Part shown: positions 55,694 to 63,004 of the stretch, piece after piece
Numbering within the stretch: position 1 is the stretch's first letter
Layout: each line of letters begins with the position of its first letter
NCBI RefSeq assembly: GCF_022023855.1
Contig: NZ_CP059449.1
Coordinates: 682,001 to 746,000 of the forward strand
DNA length: 64,000 nucleotides
Direction: 5' to 3'
From: Azospirillum brasilense
Lineage (GTDB): Bacteria; Pseudomonadota; Alphaproteobacteria; Azospirillales; Azospirillaceae
Notes under the pieces: model-generated
Database searches by the model: none
Seen by the model: only the letters and a program-made list of their open reading frames with translations
Told to the model about the DNA's origin: nothing
Translations under genes and position numbers: made by a program

Positions 55694-55706
55694 GGCGGCG
55701 CGCCCC

Positions 55707-55973
55707 TCAGTTCAGGCCGGCGATGCGGTCGAAGATCACGAAGGTGTAGTCGCGCAGCGCGATGTAGATTGCCGGCCCGGTGATGAACAGAAGCGCCAGC
55801 GTCGCGAAGATCTTCAGATCCTGCTGCAGCGTCGATTCGTTGATGTTGGTCGCCTGCTGGAAGATGGTCATCAGCATGCCGAGCACCGTGGTGACGACGA
55901 GGACCGGGGTGGTGATCTTGATGATGACGATCAGCGCCTCATAGGTGGCGCCGATGGCTTCCTCGATGCCCAT
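55707..55973 (-). CDS. fliQ: Flagellar export apparatus protein FliQ
   Basis: 88 residues from the ATG at 55971-55973 (ribosome binding site GGGAG). It aligns over its whole length with FliQ: EALIVIIKITTPVLVVTTVLGM, then IFQQATNINESTLQQDLKIF, then LFITGPAIYIALRDYTFVIFD. Two transmembrane helices. FliQ is a core subunit of the export gate with FliP and FliR, neither of which is in the window. It is isolated among non-flagellar genes, between a divergent methyltransferase and comF. The possibility of a type III secretion paralogue (SctS) cannot be excluded. Confidence 0.85.
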   Translation of the reverse strand: MGIEEAIGATYEALIVIIKITTPVLVVTTVLGMLMTIFQQATNINESTLQQDLKIFATLALLFITGPAIYIALRDYTFVIFDRIAGLN

Positions 55974-56066
55974 GGCCAAGCTCCCGCGAGTTCGGGGCCG
56001 ACCATAGCACAGTGCCGCCCTTTCGCCGATGGTTGTAGCCCGCCAGGGCTGGGCTATATTGCGGGC

Positions 56067-56963
56067 ATGACCACGCCCGACAGCATGACCGTCTTCGACC
56101 GCGCGCTCGTCCGCCGCCGCCGCGACCGCGCCGTCCCCGCCTTCGCCGAACACGCCTTCCTGTTCGAGGAGGTCGCCGAACGCCTCGTCGACCGGCTGGA
56201 GGACGTGGCCCGACCCTTTCCCACCGTGCTCGACCTCGGCGCCCACGACGGGGTGATGGGGCGGACGCTGCGTGGACGCAAGGGCGTCGAGACGCTGGTC
56301 GCCTGCGACCTCTCCCCCGGCTTCGCCCGGCGGGCCGGTCCGTTTGCCGTCGCCGCCGACGAGGAGCTCCTGCCCTTCGTGCCGGAGACCTTCGACCTCG
56401 TGGTCAGCAACCTCAGCCTCCACTGGGTCAACGACCTGCCCGGCGCGCTGGTCCAGGTGCGGCAGGCGCTGAAGCCCGACGGCTTCTTCTGCGCGGCCAT
56501 GCTGGGCGGGGAAACGCTGCTGGAGCTGCGCCGCTGCCTGTACGAGGCGGAGATGGAAGTGGCCGGCGGCGTGTCGCCCCGCGTGTCGCCCTTCGCGGAG
56601 ATCCGCGACGTCGGCGGCCTGATGCAGCGCGCCGGGTTCGCCCTGCCGGTGGTGGACAGCGACGTCATCACCGTCACCTACAGCGACGCCTTCCGCCTGA
56701 TGCGCGACCTGCGCGGCATGGGCGAAACCAACGCCGTCCTCGCCCGCCGCAAGGTGCCGGCCACCCGCGCCCTGCTGTTCGACGCCGCCCGCCGCTACGC
56801 CGAGCGCTACGCCGAGCCGGACGGCCGCATCGAGGCGACCTTCCAGATCCTTTACCTCGCCGGCTGGTCGCCGCACGAGAGCCAGCAGCAGCCGCTCAAG
56901 CCCGGCTGCGGCGAGGTCCCGCTGGGCGAGGCGCTGAAGGGATCGGCGGAAAAGCTTCGGTGA
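56067..56963 (+). CDS. SAM-dependent methyltransferase, NDUFAF5/BioC-like
   Basis: 298 residues from the ATG at 56067. The start MTVFDRALVRRRRDRAVP and the core VLDLGAHDGVMGRTL, LVACDLSPGFARRA, and FDLVVSNLSLHWVNDLPGALVQVRQALKPDG (spread over residues 110-140) match the family related to BioC and mitochondrial NDUFAF5, which modifies a complex I subunit. Alphaproteobacterial members commonly sit beside comF/grxC, as here. Substrate inferred only. It ends 18 bp from the stop of the convergent SafE-like gene. Confidence 0.88.
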   Translation: MTTPDSMTVFDRALVRRRRDRAVPAFAEHAFLFEEVAERLVDRLEDVARPFPTVLDLGAHDGVMGRTLRGRKGVETLVACDLSPGFARRAGPFAVAADEELLPFVPETFDLVVSNLSLHWVNDLPGALVQVRQALKPDGFFCAAMLGGETLLELRRCLYEAEMEVAGGVSPRVSPFAEIRDVGGLMQRAGFALPVVDSDVITVTYSDAFRLMRDLRGMGETNAVLARRKVPATRALLFDAARRYAERYAEPDGRIEATFQILYLAGWSPHESQQQPLKPGCGEVPLGEALKGSAEKLR

Positions 56964-56981
56964 TCCGGAGCGGGAAGGCGT

Positions 56982-57749
56982 TCACCCGATCAGCCGGATC
57001 GCCATCCAGCCGAGCACCCCGGCGTTCACCACCATGATGACCGGCGCCGCCCGCGCGACTGCGGAGCGCCAAGTGCGCCCCGCGAGATGGCCGGCGAGGC
57101 CGACCGCCAGCAGGCTCGGCAGCGTGCCCAGCGCGAAGGCCGCCATGCCCAGCGCTCCGGTCAGCGCGCTGCCACTCGCCGCGGCCACCGCCACCGCGCC
57201 GTAAAGAAGGCCGCAGGGAATGAAGCCGAGCGCCAGCCCCAGCGCGTAGCCACGCCAACCCGTGGGGTTGCCGAACAGGGGGCGGGCCAGCCGGGACACC
57301 CGGTCGCCCCACCAGCGCTGCACCGCGCCGTCGAGCTTGGGCACCCAGGCGGTCAGCCCCTTCACCGCATAGCCGAGGAAGAACAGCGCCGCGAAGGCCA
57401 GAAGCGCCACCGACAACCATTTCAGCCCGGGCAGCGCCCCGACATGGCCGGCGACCGCCGCCGCCGTCGCGCCGATCAGCGTGTAGGTGGTGCCGCGCCC
57501 CAGATGGTAGGGCAGCACCGCCGCCCCGGCCAGCCGGTGAAACTCGCTCATCCGCGAGGCCGGGACCTGCTCCAGCCGCGCGGAGACCTGGGCCAGGACG
57601 AAGGGACCGCACATGCCCGCACAATGGGTCGATCCCCCGACCAGCCCGGCGGTCAACAGCGCGACCAGCAGCCCGCCGTCGCGGTCGATGACGACGGCGC
57701 ACTGGTTGAGGCCGGCTTCGAGAAGCGTCAGGGCCGAATGGGCATCCAA
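56982..57749 (-). CDS. Sulfite exporter TauE/SafE-type membrane protein (COG2836)
   Basis: 255 residues from a TTG start (57747-57749) with GGAGG seven nt upstream. About six transmembrane helices; the N-terminal motif GGSTHCAGMCGPF carries the conserved His-Cys-x-x-x-Cys of this group, and a repeat occurs at ALGFIPCGLLYGAV. The HCxGMCG/IPCGL pattern is found in the DsbD_2-like family linked to copper delivery and cytochrome oxidase maturation, so metal or thiol transport is as likely as sulfite export. Expression probably independent. Confidence 0.85.
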   Translation of the reverse strand: MDAHSALTLLEAGLNQCAVVIDRDGGLLVALLTAGLVGGSTHCAGMCGPFVLAQVSARLEQVPASRMSEFHRLAGAAVLPYHLGRGTTYTLIGATAAAVAGHVGALPGLKWLSVALLAFAALFFLGYAVKGLTAWVPKLDGAVQRWWGDRVSRLARPLFGNPTGWRGYALGLALGFIPCGLLYGAVAVAAASGSALTGALGMAAFALGTLPSLLAVGLAGHLAGRTWRSAVARAAPVIMVVNAGVLGWMAIRLIG

Positions 57750-57853
57750 GGCGGACCTCCGGTTGGAAGACCGCCCGTGTATAGGGGAAGCCCGCCGCGA
57801 AGGCCATGACCTGAGTCAACGGGCTCCAACCCGCGCCGGCTCAGCCTTCGGGG

Positions 57854-58459
57854 TTAGGTCTCGGAGCCGGACTGCGCCACCTCATGCACCTCCACCGGCT
57901 GCGCCGCGTGGCGGTTCATGATCTCCAGCGCCTGCTGCTCGCGCCCGGCGTCGGCCAGATTGACCCACAGCAGGATGCCACCCTTGTCGAGGTGCTGGAG
58001 CATCGGCTCGTTGCGCTTGTCGGTCAGCCAGTTCGACATGACCGAGCCCATGGCGCCGCCACCCACCCCCGCAGCAGCAGCAGCGGCGGCCGCGGCCAGG
58101 GCCGTGCCGCCGGTCGCCAGGACGGCGCCGGTCGCCAGGATCGCCCCGACATAGGCCGGGAACCCCACCGCCACGCCCTTCACGCTGCCGACATCCTCCG
58201 GCGAGACGTAGGACTGGCGCGGCGCGTCGGGGTCGTGGGCGATGTCTTCCGCCCGCTGCGGCACATGACCGAGATGGTCGCGGATGGTCTGGTCGTTGGC
58301 GAGCACGCTCAGCTCATGGCGCTGGAACCCGGCCAGGGTCAGCTCGTCGACGGCCTTCTGCAGGGCGTCGCGGCTGGCGAAGATGCCCACGGCCTCGCGC
58401 ACGGCGCCGCGCAGATGGCCGGCAGAGCGGTTCGCGTTCGCATCACTTTCGAAGGTCAT
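57854..58459 (-). CDS. Stress-response-like protein with Ala/Gly-rich central segment
   Basis: 201 residues from the ATG at 58457-58459. The N-terminal AVGIFASRDALQKAVDELTLAGFQRHELSVLAN has the alternating pattern of heat-induced stress proteins. A central 45-residue Ala/Gly-rich stretch (about 105-150) is hydrophobic enough to be one or two membrane helices or a glycine zipper. The C-terminal half (DKGGILLWVNLADAGREQQALEIMNRH) repeats the strand-helix pattern. Function unknown; compare the gene at 5544-6164. Confidence 0.7.
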   Translation of the reverse strand: MTFESDANANRSAGHLRGAVREAVGIFASRDALQKAVDELTLAGFQRHELSVLANDQTIRDHLGHVPQRAEDIAHDPDAPRQSYVSPEDVGSVKGVAVGFPAYVGAILATGAVLATGGTALAAAAAAAAAGVGGGAMGSVMSNWLTDKRNEPMLQHLDKGGILLWVNLADAGREQQALEIMNRHAAQPVEVHEVAQSGSET

Positions 58460-58542
58460 GGCGGTCTTCCCCTGTTGCGCTTCCCGGTTGAGCTTCAACC
58501 ATGGGCGCGGAGCGGAGGTTCCCGCCGGGACACCAAGCGGCG

Positions 58543-58689
58543 TCAGGGCTTTGCCACGGCGGCGGGCGGAGTTACCACGCCCCGCGGCTCCGGCATGGTG
58601 CCGAGGAACCACCACAGGCCCAGCGCGATCAGCGCGGCCTTCACCGCCAGGAACAGGGCGATGTGGCGGGCGAGCGGGCTGCGGACCAT
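58543..58689 (-). CDS. Small single-span protein, possible cytochrome oxidase small subunit (CydP-like)
   Basis: 48 residues from the ATG at 58687-58689. RSPLARHIALFLAVKAALIALGLWWFLGTM holds one transmembrane helix preceded by an Arg-rich start. This resembles the CydP-type small subunits annotated with bd oxidases, but no cydAB is near, so this is a weak assignment. It is divergent from the ankyrin gene and 83 bp upstream of the stress-like gene. Confidence 0.45.
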   Translation of the reverse strand: MVRSPLARHIALFLAVKAALIALGLWWFLGTMPEPRGVVTPPAAVAKP

Positions 58690-58793
58690 GGGCGGCTCCA
58701 TTGCAGCGGGTCGCCGTCGCCAAACCGGGCCAAACTGGATAGTATCCCCGGCCGAAAGACGGATCACACACGGATCGCACAAAAGGACGCGCC

Positions 58794-59357
58794 ATGAAAC
58801 GGCTGCTGTTGCTCAGTCTGCTGGCCCTCGGCCTGACCGCCCCCGCCGCCGCGCCAGCCCTGGCCCAGATCAACCTTCTGGAAGGCCCCTCCATGGTCAA
58901 GGCGGTGACCTCCAACGACGCCAGCGCGTTGCGGCTGCTCCTGCTGAAGGGGGAAAACCCGAATCAGGTCGATGCCAGCGGGCGCCCCGTCCTGCTGCTG
59001 GCCATCGGCAACGGCCATCCGGAGCTGGTGCGGCTTCTGCTGGACGGCGGGGCCAACCCCAACCGCGCCGACAAGTCCGGCAACACCCCGCTGCACTACG
59101 CGGTGGAGGCCGACGCGCCGGAGGCGGTGGACCTTCTGCTGGCCAAGGGCGCCAAGGTCGACCAGGACAACCGCCAGGGCGTCACCCCGCTGATGACCGC
59201 GGCGCGCTTCGGCCGCGTCGATCTCGTGGAGCGGCTGCTGAAGGCCGGGGCGCAGGCCGACCGCTCCGATTTCACCGGCCGCACGACGCTGAGCTGGGCG
59301 CAGGACAGCCGCAACGCCCGCGTAGCCAACCTGCTGCGCCAGGCCGGAGCGCGCTGA
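58794..59357 (+). CDS. Secreted ankyrin-repeat protein
   Basis: 187 residues. A signal peptide ends at PALAQ (about residue 24). Four ankyrin-like repeats follow: SNDASALRLLLLKGENPNQVDASG, then DGGANPNRADKSGNTPLHYA, AKGAKVDQDNRQGVTPLMTA, and AGAQADRSDFTGRTTLSWA. Periplasmic ankyrin proteins of this size often protect or partner other enzymes; no partner is obvious. A CobD-like gene starts 8 nt after its stop, so the two are co-transcribed. Confidence 0.9.
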   Translation: MKRLLLLSLLALGLTAPAAAPALAQINLLEGPSMVKAVTSNDASALRLLLLKGENPNQVDASGRPVLLLAIGNGHPELVRLLLDGGANPNRADKSGNTPLHYAVEADAPEAVDLLLAKGAKVDQDNRQGVTPLMTAARFGRVDLVERLLKAGAQADRSDFTGRTTLSWAQDSRNARVANLLRQAGAR

Positions 59358-59364
59358 GGCCGCG

Positions 59365-60372
59365 ATGGGCGACGCCCTGCTCACCTCCGTCCTCGGCGCC
59401 GCCCCCCTGAACGGTCCGGGGCCGCTGTTCCTGCTGCTGCTGGCCCTGGCCATCGACGCCGCCGCGGGCGACCGGATCGGGCGCGTCCTGCCCGACCCGG
59501 CGGCGCTGGCGCAGCGCGTCTGCGCCTGGGCCGACCGGCGGCTGAACCGGGTGGAGCGCGGCAAGACCGCCCGCCTGTTGCGCGGCGCGCTGGTCGTGCT
59601 GGCGCTCGTGCTGGCCGCCGTCGCCGTCGGCCTGATCGTCGAGCGGATCGGCGCGCAGAGCCGCGGCTGGCTGCTGGAGCTGGCGGTGATCCTCGCCACC
59701 CTGCGCGGGCGGAGCGCCTGGGCGCGGGTGCGCGCGGTGCGCCGCGCCCTGGACAAGGGCGGGGTCGCTCCGGCGCGGGACGCCGTTGCCCCCCTCACCC
59801 GTCGCCACGCCTTCAGCCTGGACGAGCACGGCGTCGCCCGCGCCGCCATCGAGGCCGCCGCCAAGGGCTTCGCCCGCAAGCTGGTGGCGCCGGTCTTCGG
59901 CTATGCCCTGCTGGGCGTGCCCGGCCTGCTGGTCTGGGCGGTGGTGGACGGCGCCGACACCGCGCTGGGCCACGCCGGCGTGCGGCACGAGCGTTTCGGC
60001 CAGACCGCGGCGCGGCTGGACGACGCGCTGAACGCCATCCCGGCGCGACTGGCGGCGGTTCTCCTGGCGCTGGCCGCGCCCTTTGCCGGAGCGAAGGCCG
60101 GCGGCGCCTTCCGCACGATGATGCGGGACGGCGGCAAGGCGGCTTCCCTCAACATGGGCTGGCCGACCGCCGCCATGGCCGGCGCGCTGGGTCTGGCGCT
60201 GGGCGGGCCGCACCGCGACGGCGGCGTGGTCATCACCGAACCCTGGATCGGCGAGGGCCGCGCGCGGGCCACCGCCGCCGACATCGGGCGGGCGCTGGCG
60301 GTCTACGCCGTGGCCGGGTTGATCCTGGCGTTGCTGGTGGCGCTGCTGCTATGGGGGATCGCGGGGCTGTAA
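59365..60372 (+). CDS. CobD/CbiB-like membrane protein (divergent)
   Basis: 335 residues with four to five hydrophobic segments. It follows the adenosylcobinamide-phosphate synthase plan: LLLALAIDAAAGD at the start, VAPVFGYALLGVPGLLVWAVVDGADTALGH, FGQTAARLDDALNAIPARL. But the canonical segment E(S/N)-x-AEN-x-x-DG-x-(V/I)APLF reads EAAAKGFARKLVAPVF, lacking the Glu-Asn and Asp-Gly residues. It may be a non-classical paralogue rather than a working cobalamin enzyme. No other cob genes nearby; it is coupled to an ankyrin protein. Confidence 0.75.
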   Translation: MGDALLTSVLGAAPLNGPGPLFLLLLALAIDAAAGDRIGRVLPDPAALAQRVCAWADRRLNRVERGKTARLLRGALVVLALVLAAVAVGLIVERIGAQSRGWLLELAVILATLRGRSAWARVRAVRRALDKGGVAPARDAVAPLTRRHAFSLDEHGVARAAIEAAAKGFARKLVAPVFGYALLGVPGLLVWAVVDGADTALGHAGVRHERFGQTAARLDDALNAIPARLAAVLLALAAPFAGAKAGGAFRTMMRDGGKAASLNMGWPTAAMAGALGLALGGPHRDGGVVITEPWIGEGRARATAADIGRALAVYAVAGLILALLVALLLWGIAGL

Positions 60373-60383
60373 AGCGCGGGTGC

Positions 60384-60525
60384 GGGGGACAAGACTTCAC
60401 ACGGATTGCACGAATTTTTATTTATCCACTCACCGCTATACCTGGCGACCTCGCACGATAGAAACAGGTCTCCAATATTTATTATTAAAAGAATTCTGTG
60501 AAATCCGTGAAAAATCTTGCCCGCC
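60384..60525. repeat. Intergenic inverted-repeat element, copy 2 (CACGGATTTCACGGAT family)
   Basis: The left end (60385-60417) reads GGGGACAAGACTTCACACGG then ATTGCACGAATTT. The right end, on the opposite strand, reads GGCGGGCAAGATTTTTCACG then GATTTCACAGAATTC. Both match the ends of the 14.6-kb copy, and total length is about 142 bp versus 145 bp. The interior here is AT-rich and unrelated to the GC-rich interior of copy 1. It lies between the convergent CobD-like and helicase genes. Confidence 0.7.
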
Positions 60526-60544
60526 ACACTCCGACTTGACCAAG

Positions 60545-60579
60545 AAAAAAGGCGCGGCCCCGAGGGACCGCGCCTTTTT
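60545..60579. terminator. Terminator after the RNA helicase gene
   Basis: GGCGCGG (60551-60557) and CCGCGCC (60568-60574), flanked by an A run on the left and a T run on the right, form a strong hairpin 22 nt past the helicase stop. It can act on both strands. Confidence 0.85.
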
Positions 60580-60600
60580 CATGTCAGCGGCGAACCGCTG

Positions 60601-62154
60601 TTACCACTTGGACGCCCGGTGCGCCGGCTTGCCGCCCTGGGAGTCGCGGCGGGCGTGACCGCCGTGCTCGTTGCGGGCATGGTCGCTGCGGCCATGCTCG
60701 TTGCGGTTCATCGGACGGCCCTGCGGACGGCCACCCGGGGCGCCGTTCGGCTTGCCGCCCTCAGCACCGCCGTTGGCGTTGCGCACCCACGGCTTCTTGT
60801 TGTAGCCGCCGCCGTTGCCGCCACCCGGACGGCCACCCGAACGGCCCGCCGGACGGCCGCCGCCGCCGGTCTGGAACGGACGCTGCGGCTCCAGGCCCGG
60901 AACGACGTGGATGTCGAGGCGGGTGCCGGTGTAGCGCTCGATCCGGAACAGGGCATCGCGGTCGGCGCGGGCGGCGAAGGAGACCGCCACGCCCGAGGCG
61001 CCCGCACGGCCCGTGCGGCCGATGCGGTGGACATAGTCCTCCGCCGAACGCGGCAGGTCGAAGTTGATGACGTGGGTGATGTCGCGCACGTCGATGCCGC
61101 GCGCCGCCACGTCGGTTGCCACCAGCAGGCGGACCTGGCCGGTGCGCAGGCGCTGGAGCGTGCGGTTGCGCTTGAACTGGTCCATGTCGCCGTGCAGGGC
61201 GGCGGCGGCGTGGCCGGCGTCGCTCAGCTCCTCGGCCAGCGCATCGGCGTCGCGCTTGGTCGCGGCGAAGATGATCGCCTTGCCGACCTCGGGCAGGTCC
61301 GCGAAGTGCTTCAGCAGGCGGCGCTTATGGTCCATGTCGTCGGCATGGTGCAGGCGCTGCTCGACGTTCACCGCGGTGGTGGCGCTTTCCACGGCGACGC
61401 GCACCGGGTTGCGCAGCAGGTTGCCGGCGAGCTGAGCCATGCGGCGGTCCAGCGTGGCGGTGAACAGCAGCGTCTGGCGGTTGTCCGGGCAGCACTTGGC
61501 GATGGTCTCCACATCGTCCAGGAAGCCCATGTCCAGCATGCGGTCCGCCTCGTCCAGGATCAGCACCTCGACGGCGCTGAGGTCGATGCGGTTGCGCGAC
61601 ACATGGTCGAGCAGACGGCCCGGCGTAGCCACCATCACATCCACCGCGCGCGACAGCAGGCGCAGCTGGTCGCGGTAGGGCATGCCGCCGACCACGTCCA
61701 CGATGTTGTACTTCATGAACTTGGCGTACTTGCGGGCGGCGTCGGTGACCTGCTTGGCCAGCTCGCGGGTCGGGGCCAGCACCAGCACGCGCGGGGCGGC
61801 GACGCCGAGGCGCGGCAGCTCGACAGTGCGGGTCAGCGCCGGCAGCATGAAGGCGGCGGTCTTGCCGGTGCCCGTCTCGGCGGTCGCCAGGATGTCGCGG
61901 CCTTCCAGGGCCGGCGGGATCGCCTCGGCCTGGACCGGGGTCGGGGTGTTGTATTCGAACGCCTCAAGCGCCTTCACGACCAGCGGGTGGACGCCCAGCC
62001 CGGCGAAAGCGTTGGGGGTAACGGTTTCAGTGGTGTCGGTCACGGTTTCGTCGGCGACGGCAACCTCGGTGACGGCAGTCTCGGCGACAGAAGTCTCGGC
62101 GACGGCGGTCTCAACAACGAGGGCGTCGGCGGCGGTGATTTCGATGGACGACAA
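60601..62154 (-). CDS. DEAD-box RNA helicase (RhlE type)
   Basis: 517 residues from a TTG start (62152-62154) chosen for its GAGGAAAGG ribosome binding site; extension to an ATG at 62319 would run through leader DNA. Helicase core: Q motif (FEYNTPTPVQAEAIP), ATETGTGKTAAF, PTRELA, ATPGRLLD, DEAD in LILDEADRML, SAT-like FTATL, ARGIDV and HRIGRTGRAG. Residues 10-45 are a Val/Thr/Ala/Glu repeat (coded by tandem 15-bp units at about 62050-62115), and the C-terminal 100 residues are Gly/Arg/Asn-rich, probably RNA-binding. Such helicases act in cold adaptation and ribosome assembly. Confidence 0.93.
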   Translation of the reverse strand: MSSIEITAADALVVETAVAETSVAETAVTEVAVADETVTDTTETVTPNAFAGLGVHPLVVKALEAFEYNTPTPVQAEAIPPALEGRDILATAETGTGKTAAFMLPALTRTVELPRLGVAAPRVLVLAPTRELAKQVTDAARKYAKFMKYNIVDVVGGMPYRDQLRLLSRAVDVMVATPGRLLDHVSRNRIDLSAVEVLILDEADRMLDMGFLDDVETIAKCCPDNRQTLLFTATLDRRMAQLAGNLLRNPVRVAVESATTAVNVEQRLHHADDMDHKRRLLKHFADLPEVGKAIIFAATKRDADALAEELSDAGHAAAALHGDMDQFKRNRTLQRLRTGQVRLLVATDVAARGIDVRDITHVINFDLPRSAEDYVHRIGRTGRAGASGVAVSFAARADRDALFRIERYTGTRLDIHVVPGLEPQRPFQTGGGGRPAGRSGGRPGGGNGGGYNKKPWVRNANGGAEGGKPNGAPGGRPQGRPMNRNEHGRSDHARNEHGGHARRDSQGGKPAHRASKW

Positions 62155-62407
62155 GTAGGGTAACCTTTCCTCAGGACCAAGACGGCGCACGGCCGCCGCA
62201 CCAGGATGGTGAGCGGTGGAACGCCGGCGTTTTCGCCGGGAGGAGGTCGGAAGAGGGAGAGGCGTCTGTCCGAAGCAACGGGCGACCGGGTCCCAAGGAA
62301 GGCCGTCCCGCAATATCAAAGCGCGTCTCGCTCAAGAGACGCGCGAGCCTCCAGCGATCAAGACGCCTTACATAATGGGTTGCGCTGCACAATCCAAGAA
62401 GATTCTT

Positions 62408-62854
62408 TCACGCCCCCGGTCGAGTCGTGTCCCCGGGAGCGGGTGCCTGCCGTGCGCGCAGCGCATCCCGGATCTCCTCCAGCAGAACCTCCTGGCGGGG
62501 CGGCGCCTTCGGCTTGGAATCCTGGAGGAAATGCAGGCGGTTGACCTGCCGCACGATGAGGAACAGCGCCCCCGCCACGATGAAGAAGTTGATCAGGGCG
62601 TTGATGAAGCGGCCGTAGTTGATGGTCGCCGCCCCCGCCGCCTCCGCCGCGGCGAGGCTCTCGTAATGGCCGCCGGACAGGTTCAGGAAATAGTTGGAGA
62701 AGTCGATCCCGCCCATGACCCAGCCGATGGGCGGCATCAGCATGTCCCTGACCAGCGAGTTGACGATGCCGGTGAAGGCCGCGCCGATGATGATGCCGAC
62801 GGCCAGTTCCACGACGTTGCCGCGGCTGATGAAGGTCTTGAATTCCTGCAACAT
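62408..62854 (-). CDS. mscL: Large-conductance mechanosensitive channel
   Basis: 148 residues from the ATG at 62852-62854. MscL features: an N-terminal amphipathic segment [31 protein letters not shown] with TM1, the periplasmic loop, TM2 [24 protein letters not shown], and a C-terminal charged bundle ([19 protein letters not shown]). The homopentamer opens under membrane tension to release solutes during osmotic downshock. Confidence 0.96.
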   Translation of the reverse strand: MLQEFKTFISRGNVVELAVGIIIGAAFTGIVNSLVRDMLMPPIGWVMGGIDFSNYFLNLSGGHYESLAAAEAAGAATINYGRFINALINFFIVAGALFLIVRQVNRLHFLQDSKPKAPPRQEVLLEEIRDALRARQAPAPGDTTRPGA

Positions 62855-62921
62855 GGCTGCGCTCCCGCTTGTTGATCGGAAGAACGCCACAGCCCAGCCG
62901 AAGTTTCCAGGACCGCAAAAG

Positions 62922-62955
62922 GAAAGGGGCCGGCCCCTGCGGCCCAGCCCCTTCC
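62922..62955 (-). terminator. Hairpin terminator after secA
   Basis: GAAAGGGGC (62922-62930) and GCCCCTTCC (62947-62955) form the outer stem, with GC-rich inner pairing. The minus strand continues with CTTTCCTTTTG. It lies about 50 nt past the secA stop. Confidence 0.6.
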
Positions 62956-63004
62956 CGAACGTCCCCCTCCGGAACGTCCCCGGCGGCGTTCTTCGCGGCG
63001 GCGC

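Noticed and set aside
60601..62163. Plus-strand 548-codon frame opposite the RNA helicase
   Set aside because: Composition is His/Gly/Arg/Ala-rich antisense of the helicase; the helicase frame contains every DEAD-box motif.
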